Assembly: GCA_023078555.1 (NCBI GenBank)
Contig: CM041200.1
Coordinates: 5,929,361 to 5,993,360, forward strand
Direction: 5' to 3'
DNA from: Ulva prolifera
Lineage: Eukaryota; Chlorophyta; Ulvophyceae; Ulvales; Ulvaceae
DNA: 64,000 bases
The notes beneath the pieces are model-generated. The model was given only the letters and a program-made list of their open reading frames with translations. It searched no databases and had not been told where the DNA came from. Positions 59,501 to 64,000 of this stretch are shown here, piece by piece. The number at the start of each line of letters is the position of its first letter. Within the stretch, counting starts at the first letter, position 1. The position numbers and the translations under genes are program-made.

Positions 59501-60994
59501 GCGGCGATGGGGGCTAGCACCTGGTTCAGCGCACTTCGGCCACCTGCCTCTGCCGCTGCCGACGAGATGGCCTCGAAGGCTTGGGCAGAGCAGAGGCTAA
59601 AGTCGCGGGTGAGCTGTTCTGACACTGCCCGCCTGATGAACTTGCGGGTGGTGCCGCCGCCGTGTTGTTGGCCTGTGCGTGGACAGGCTTGGGCGGCGCG
59701 CAGCCCTTTGTGCTTCCTCGGCGCTTGCTTCCGGCCGCCTCCACGCCCCTTTGCCGTTCTGCCGGCGCCACCGCGGCTCGTACCGGCGCCTGGGGCGGCG
59801 GCTGCGGGCCGGGCGGGCTGCTCGCGCGTGCCGGCACCCGCGCCAGGCGCTGACTGTTCAGCAGTGGCTGCAGGCGGGTCGGCGGGGGCGGGCTGGGCTG
59901 GCGGTGGGGGTGGCGGCGGAGGAACGTCCTACTGAGGCTGCTCCACGGGGTGCGCGGCGCCTGTGCTGGCTGTGGCTCCACGGTCGGTGGGTTCATCATT
60001 GGTGGGAATCGGGCGGTCGGAGGATGGTCGATGCGCTGGTGGTGCGTCTGTAGGCGTCGCTGCTCCGGTGGCTGTTGCAAGGGTGGGCGCTGGGGCTGGC
60101 GTGGCTGATGTGCTTGACGAACCTTCAGCAGCTGGAGCAGCCTTGGCTGCTTCTTCAGTGCAGGGAGGTTCCTCAGAGCTGCTCCGGAAGGCTAGCCCGA
60201 GGGTGGACCGGGATCCTCTCTCAGCTTCGCCCGCCGTGACCGCGGAGCGCTAGCTGGCACAGATTCAACTCGTAACTTGGTTGCGAGCTGCTTCTGGAGC
60301 CGGCTAGCGGCTGCTGGCGGTTCATGTGGAGTCATCTGCTTTGCTGTCCTCATTTTCGGCCTCTACGGGGCTGCCTTGCAAGCAGCACTCGCAATCAGAT
60401 CTTGCACCTGCTGCTTCATCTGTTGCTTCTGGATGTAGCACAGCGCGCTGGAGCTTGATGGGCGAGCGTGCTGGAGCTGCGACGCCTTCAGGCGTCCCAG
60501 AACGCCTTCTCTTCGACGTCGAGGACATGCTCTAACCGAGCGTCGTCATAAAATGTAATCCTGGCACTTTGTTTTCTTTTTGTGCTTCGCGGGCGGGTTC
60601 TTTTAGCTCCGCTCCTAGTCGCTTCACATACAGAGCCACCGGGACTGCAACTTACAGCCACGGCAACAAGGCACCGTCCGGAACGCGAGGACCTAAACTA
60701 AACGCAGCAGTCTTTTATTTAACGAAATAGATAAAGCATATTGGCATTGAATTCACGAGAACGCTCGTGCTCCTAGGCGCTGGGCTGTACGACCGCTGTC
60801 GTTGCAGCACTCGAAACTTCCACAGCGCAGCTCTAAACACAAACAAATGGACCATAAAACAAATCTAATTAATCAGATGCCAATATCCACTGCGAATCGT
60901 GTTCGCAGGCCTGCGGCGCATAGGAGCAGAGCGCCACAGTAGCGTCACGAATACAATGGACGAAGAGTGAAAGGTGTGATCATGAGGGTGAGTT
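56569..60994 (-). mobile_element. Non-LTR retrotransposon with RT and restriction-like endonuclease, decayed
   Basis: A 4426-bp minus-strand insertion inside the copia E LTR, with 13-bp target repeats (56556-56568, 60995-61007, one mismatch). The 5' end is at 60994 and the 3' end at 56569; there is no poly(A) tail. A short first frame starts at 60528 (MSSTSKRRRSG). The main frame has an N-terminal Pro/Ala-rich region, RT, a Cys/His cluster and a C-terminal endonuclease-like domain. This order and the long target repeats fit a LINE-type element of the RLE-bearing group. Confidence 0.85.
56734..60255 (-). pseudogene. Non-LTR element polyprotein (RT plus RLE-like domain), two stops and two frameshifts
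   Basis: On the minus strand the frame runs from about 60255 with TAG at 59931-59933 and TAG at 58939-58941, the latter just before the RT domain. RT blocks are visible: LTVDMRNAFNEIHR (motif A), QGDPHGPLLFA (motif B) and YFDD (58435-58446, motif C). The frame shifts near 57530 into a segment with a Cys/His cluster (PCDCSGESVG, then HAMLC), followed by an endonuclease-like RADILAILPGG … VDVTVTHP. A second shift near 57005, at an A-run, leads to YEFVPFAVESYGKFG and a stop at 56734. The enzyme would have nicked DNA and primed reverse transcription at the target. This copy cannot make it. Confidence 0.85.
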
Positions 60995-61007
60995 GCGGAT
61001 CCGGTGT

Positions 61008-61318
61008 AGGGGTTAGCCGCCAGCCAGGATTGTCTCGATGTAGTGAGGGAGATCCCGCGAGGGTTTCCCGGCGTAACCTTGAGTGTTCAGTGTGCATATA
61101 AGGATGTGCACACTAATGTCTGTAACCATTATTCTCACTGTTTCACGGTACTAGCGGTATCTTGTCTCCCCTCAGCATCTCTCCGGTACTAGCGGTATCT
61201 TGTCTCCCCTCAGCATCTCTCCGATTCTACCTCTGTGCGCAGCAGGTATGAGATGCTGGCCTCCTGACTTGACGTAAGACTGCGCGTATGACCTGTACGA
61301 AGGATAGCCTTTCTGACA
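61008..61318 (+). repeat. Copia E 5' LTR, remainder
   Basis: Continues the LTR split at 56568 and ends TTTCTGACA before primer site TGGTATCGATGAATG. It holds a 38-bp tandem duplication (about 61151-61227, unit starting TACTAGCGGTATCTTG) that the other LTRs lack. Confidence 0.85.
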
Positions 61319-61727
61319 TGGTATCGATGAATGTTTGTGTTATGTTTTGATGGTCTTGTTCAGGAAGCCGTCGGCCAAAGTCTGTGCGAAGACACGGCGG
61401 GCATGCCACTGTTCTGCCGGCGCTCAGACCGCCGTCATAAGCGCAGGCATCATTAAGCTGTCTCATAGCACATTGTTATTAGATACAATTCGAGCAGTTT
61501 GCTTATAATGATCAGCGCTGGGAAAAGCGAATGCGTTCGCTTATTTTCTCAACCTGTCGGCTTGCGAGCCATCCCAACGGTTAGTCGCTGCGCGCTACAA
61601 ACTACCGTCCGTCCTACTGCAGGATGTATCACTCCGATCACTCTAACGCCAACTCTCCTCGCGAGCAGAGGCAAGACGAGGCTGACTAGCAGCCAATCGT
61701 CGACAGGGACGCTGACCAGCAGCTCCC
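61319..61727 (+). pseudogene. Copia E leader and Gag start, truncated
   Basis: Primer site, leader with the palindrome variant at 61525-61542, and Gag ATG at 61624 (MYHSDHSNANSP). TAG follows after about 20 codons, and family similarity ends at 61727. An AT-rich 83-bp spacer follows. Confidence 0.85.
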
Positions 61728-61810
61728 CGGGAATTTTTGACGCCCCTTTTTAGCTATAAATATGTCAAGAAATTTGTACATGATATGTTGTTGCTAATTG
61801 ACTGACCGGG

Positions 61811-62482
61811 TGTCAGAAAGGCTATCCTTCGTCAGGTCAGACACGCAGTCTTATGTCAAGTCAGGAGGCCAGCATCTCATACCTGCTGCGCACAGAGGTA
61901 GAACCAGAGAGATGCTGAGGAGGAGACAAGATACGACTAGTACCGTGAAACAGTGAGAGAAAGGTTACAGCTTTCCGTGTGCACAGCCATATATGCACAC
62001 TGAATAGTCAAGATTACGGCGGGAGATCCTCGCAGGATCTCCCTCACTACTCCGGGACAATCCCGCTGGCGTCTTACCCCTACACATGATCCGCGGATCA
62101 TTCGTGCATGGGTGCACCTGTCACCACACTGCTGCCCGCAGGCGCATGCATTGTGACACTCCCCCATAAACCCTGCTATGTCTCCACTAGCTGGAGTTTA
62201 TTACGAACTTCTTGCAAGGCAGGTCCGGGCAGCACTTTGGTGAACACATCCGCCAACTGATCAACAGTGCCAACCCATGCTACCTTAAGTTCATCCATCT
62301 GGACATATTCCCGCACTCGCAAGTGCCGCACACGAATGTGCTTGGATCTGTCAGTGGAAACAGCGTTCACGGCCAAAATATTGGCACTCTTATTATCACC
62401 CCACAGAGTTGGCTTATGTGGGACAAGTTTCACATCGAGAAGCAACTGCTTCATCCACATGAGCTCGTTGGCTGTTGCACTC
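61811..62482 (-). mobile_element. Copia F, 3' fragment (LTR and RNase H)
   Basis: Minus-strand 3' LTR 61811-62158 (348 bp), purine tract, then the RNase H end, 62176-62482, with WGDNKSANILAVNAV and the family stop LVET. It is cut at 62482 by insertion of copia G. The rest of F is outside the window or lost. Confidence 0.9.
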
Positions 62483-62876
62483 TGTCATAAATGAGGTCCA
62501 TCCTGGGACACAATGCATGACGTGCAAGTACGCACATGAGTGTGGTGGCCACGGGCCCAACTCCTGTTATGTTAGGACATATGCATGATCATATGCATGA
62601 GCATAATCCAGCACAATCCGTGTGAGGATTGTGTGCGGTCACTGTGATTATGACCGCTGTAGACTTGACTGATCGGTGGCATATAGTCATGTGCCTCCAA
62701 GTCTACTGTAACCTTTCTCTTACAGTCTTACGTGGTTCCTGTATTGCCTCACTGCATTACAGTACATCCCTTGATCTGTGCATTGCCGACGTACGACCTG
62801 AGTGCTCCACAGGTAACGGCTCTGCAGCCCACTAGCTAGCTTGATGAATGCTGCGCATAGGTCCTTGCTTATAACA
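62483..62876 (+). repeat. Copia G 5' LTR, a second copia family (394 bp)
   Basis: TGTCATAAATG…CTTATAACA, followed by primer site TGGTATCGGTGAACG. It is preceded by CACTC (62478-62482), part of F's RNase H sequence. The LTR shares little with A-F except the TATA-dyad core: loop TATAGTCATG (62682-62691), inner GGTGGCA/TGCCTCC, outer GTAGACTTG/CAAGTCTAC. Confidence 0.85.
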
Positions 62877-63139
62877 TGGTATCGGTGAACGTTTGCGCGG
62901 TTGCATTCGTTGTGCGTAATAGTGGCGTGTCATATGACCGCGCATGCCCAAGGGCATCTGCGCTGCTTTAGTGCGTAGTCATATGACCAGATCAGCCGCA
63001 TGATAGTCAACAGTAGTAATTCGCATGTTTGATTGCGAGCTGTGTGGCTGCGGTTTACATTAGATTAGTCGTGACGGTCCACGGGCCGGCCGACGAAGCT
63101 GCCCGCGCGAGAGAAGAGATCGCTCGCTGCAGGTAGACC

Positions 63140-64000
63140 ATGTCATCACCAGAAGAGGAAGCTGCTCTTGAAGCTGAGGCTACGGCCGAAGCTGAGAGGC
63201 AAGCTGCTCTCTTGCACGCTTCGGGCGATGCACCTGGTGGCGTACCCACTACTAGCCGTGCTGATGGGCCAGCCGCTGGTACTAGACGTGCACAAGCTGC
63301 ACAAGCTGCCTCTCAGCTTGAAGCTGCTAACGCTACGGCGGAGCAAGCTCGGGTTGAAGCAAGCAATGTTCGTGCTGCTCTAGCGCGCGCGGAACAGGCT
63401 CGTGAAGCTGCCGAGGCTGAGGCGGAAGCTCTGCGTGCTACGGCCCAGGCTGAAGCTGATGACTCAGGTAATAGTCATCTGAATGCGAACTTAGTTGATG
63501 CTAATGCCATAGTTGACGCAATGAGATCTATGAACTTCCGTGAGCCCGCGATTGACAAAGGGAAGTCCCCACAGTGGGATTTTAGTAAAGGTGAACGATT
63601 CTCAACGTTTGAGTTTCGTGTTGAGCTCTGGCTCAAAGGCCATGGCCTTCATCACCTTCTGACAGAATTGCCTACTGGTCCTGAGACTGCAACTCATGAC
63701 AAGGTAATGGCAGTTGTATGCTTTGCACTGCCAGCACAGGACTTAGAATATGTCCGTGTGTTTGTCTCCCTTAAGGATGTATGGAGTGCACTGCGTGCCA
63801 AGTATATGCCTAGCAAAGAGGCAGAGATCAGATCCCTGTGGGATAGGTTCTCCCGTGTTGTACTCAAAGGACATAGAGCCACGCAGGTAGAAGAATATTG
63901 CACATATATTATGTCCTTAGTCAATCAGCTGACTGCTTTGGGTGCTCAACCTGCTCAGTACCAGGTTAGCAACAAGCTGTTCGAGCCTCTCGGTCGGGAA
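63140..64000 (+). CDS. Copia G Gag, 5' part, open at the window end
   Basis: ATG at 63140 (MSSPEEEAALEAEA). 287 codons are open without a stop to the last base. Residues about 1-112 are an Ala/Glu/Gln/Arg-rich predicted coiled coil that A-F do not have. From about residue 130 the frame aligns with the D-family Gag core: PQWDFSKGERF against LPDWNYKTESF, RAKYMPSKEAEI against TAKYRPSTEAEI, and LVNQLTALGAQ against VYTQLEALGAD. The remainder of Gag and all of Pol should lie to the right of the window. Confidence 0.88.
   Translation, partial: MSSPEEEAALEAEATAEAERQAALLHASGDAPGGVPTTSRADGPAAGTRRAQAAQAASQLEAANATAEQARVEASNVRAALARAEQAREAAEAEAEALRATAQAEADDSGNSHLNANLVDANAIVDAMRSMNFREPAIDKGKSPQWDFSKGERFSTFEFRVELWLKGHGLHHLLTELPTGPETATHDKVMAVVCFALPAQDLEYVRVFVSLKDVWSALRAKYMPSKEAEIRSLWDRFSRVVLKGHRATQVEEYCTYIMSLVNQLTALGAQPAQYQVSNKLFEPLGRE

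Noticed and set aside
1..64000. CRISPR arrays, bacterial operons, rRNA genes
   Set aside because: No regularly spaced direct repeats, no operon-like gene packing and no rRNA signatures were seen.

Overview
This is eukaryotic nuclear DNA. It has short GT-AG introns of about 60-190 bp, LTR retrotransposons with host-type primer sites, tRNA-like retroposons and long stretches without genes. It has no bacterial-style operons. One exon (3779-4090, repeated at 27683-27994) resembles the plastid-type EamA/WAT1-related transporters of plants and algae, and a golgin-like gene has a plant-like N-terminus. A green alga or other photosynthetic protist is my best guess, with moderate to low confidence.

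The window is dominated by two kinds of structure. The first is a large direct duplication: copy 1 at 868-14166 and copy 2 at 23108-45123. Both copies carry the EamA-like exon, a 23-bp hairpin, a golgin-like gene, an unidentified multi-exon gene and a small coiled-coil/membrane protein. Copy 2 is longer by about 8.7 kb. Nearly all of that is insertions: a 6.6-kb copia element, a 1.3-kb nest of TRIM elements with a SINE inside, a 300-bp retroposon, and a complete TRIM where copy 1 has only a solo LTR. Copy 1 is in effect the empty-site allele. The junction between the copies lies inside rearranged copia elements, so two haplotypes stitched in tandem by the assembly is a serious alternative to a true duplication.

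The second structure is transposable elements. I name seven Ty1/copia elements A-G. A is a minus-strand fragment at 14167-15987 plus 22570-23097. B (15988-22569) sits inside A and has one frameshift. C (28679-35263) has one frameshift and perfect target-site duplications. D (47303-53894) is complete, with identical LTRs and one intact 1851-codon Gag-Pol. E (from 56492) is a 5' fragment whose LTR is split by a decayed 4.4-kb non-LTR retrotransposon (56569-60994). F (61811-62482) is a minus-strand 3' fragment. G (62483 to the window end) belongs to a second family, is inserted in F, and runs off the window with Gag still open.

Layout: 1-867 small two-exon gene; 868-14166 copy 1; 14167-23107 nested copia A/B; 23108-45123 copy 2; 45124-47302 sparse single-copy DNA; 47303-53894 copia D; 53895-56491 sparse DNA with a decayed reading frame; 56492-62482 copia E / non-LTR / copia F; 62483-64000 copia G. 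Copia D encodes every copia enzyme and could in principle mobilise the defective B and C copies. The coding-free TRIMs have a primer site resembling that of the copias.
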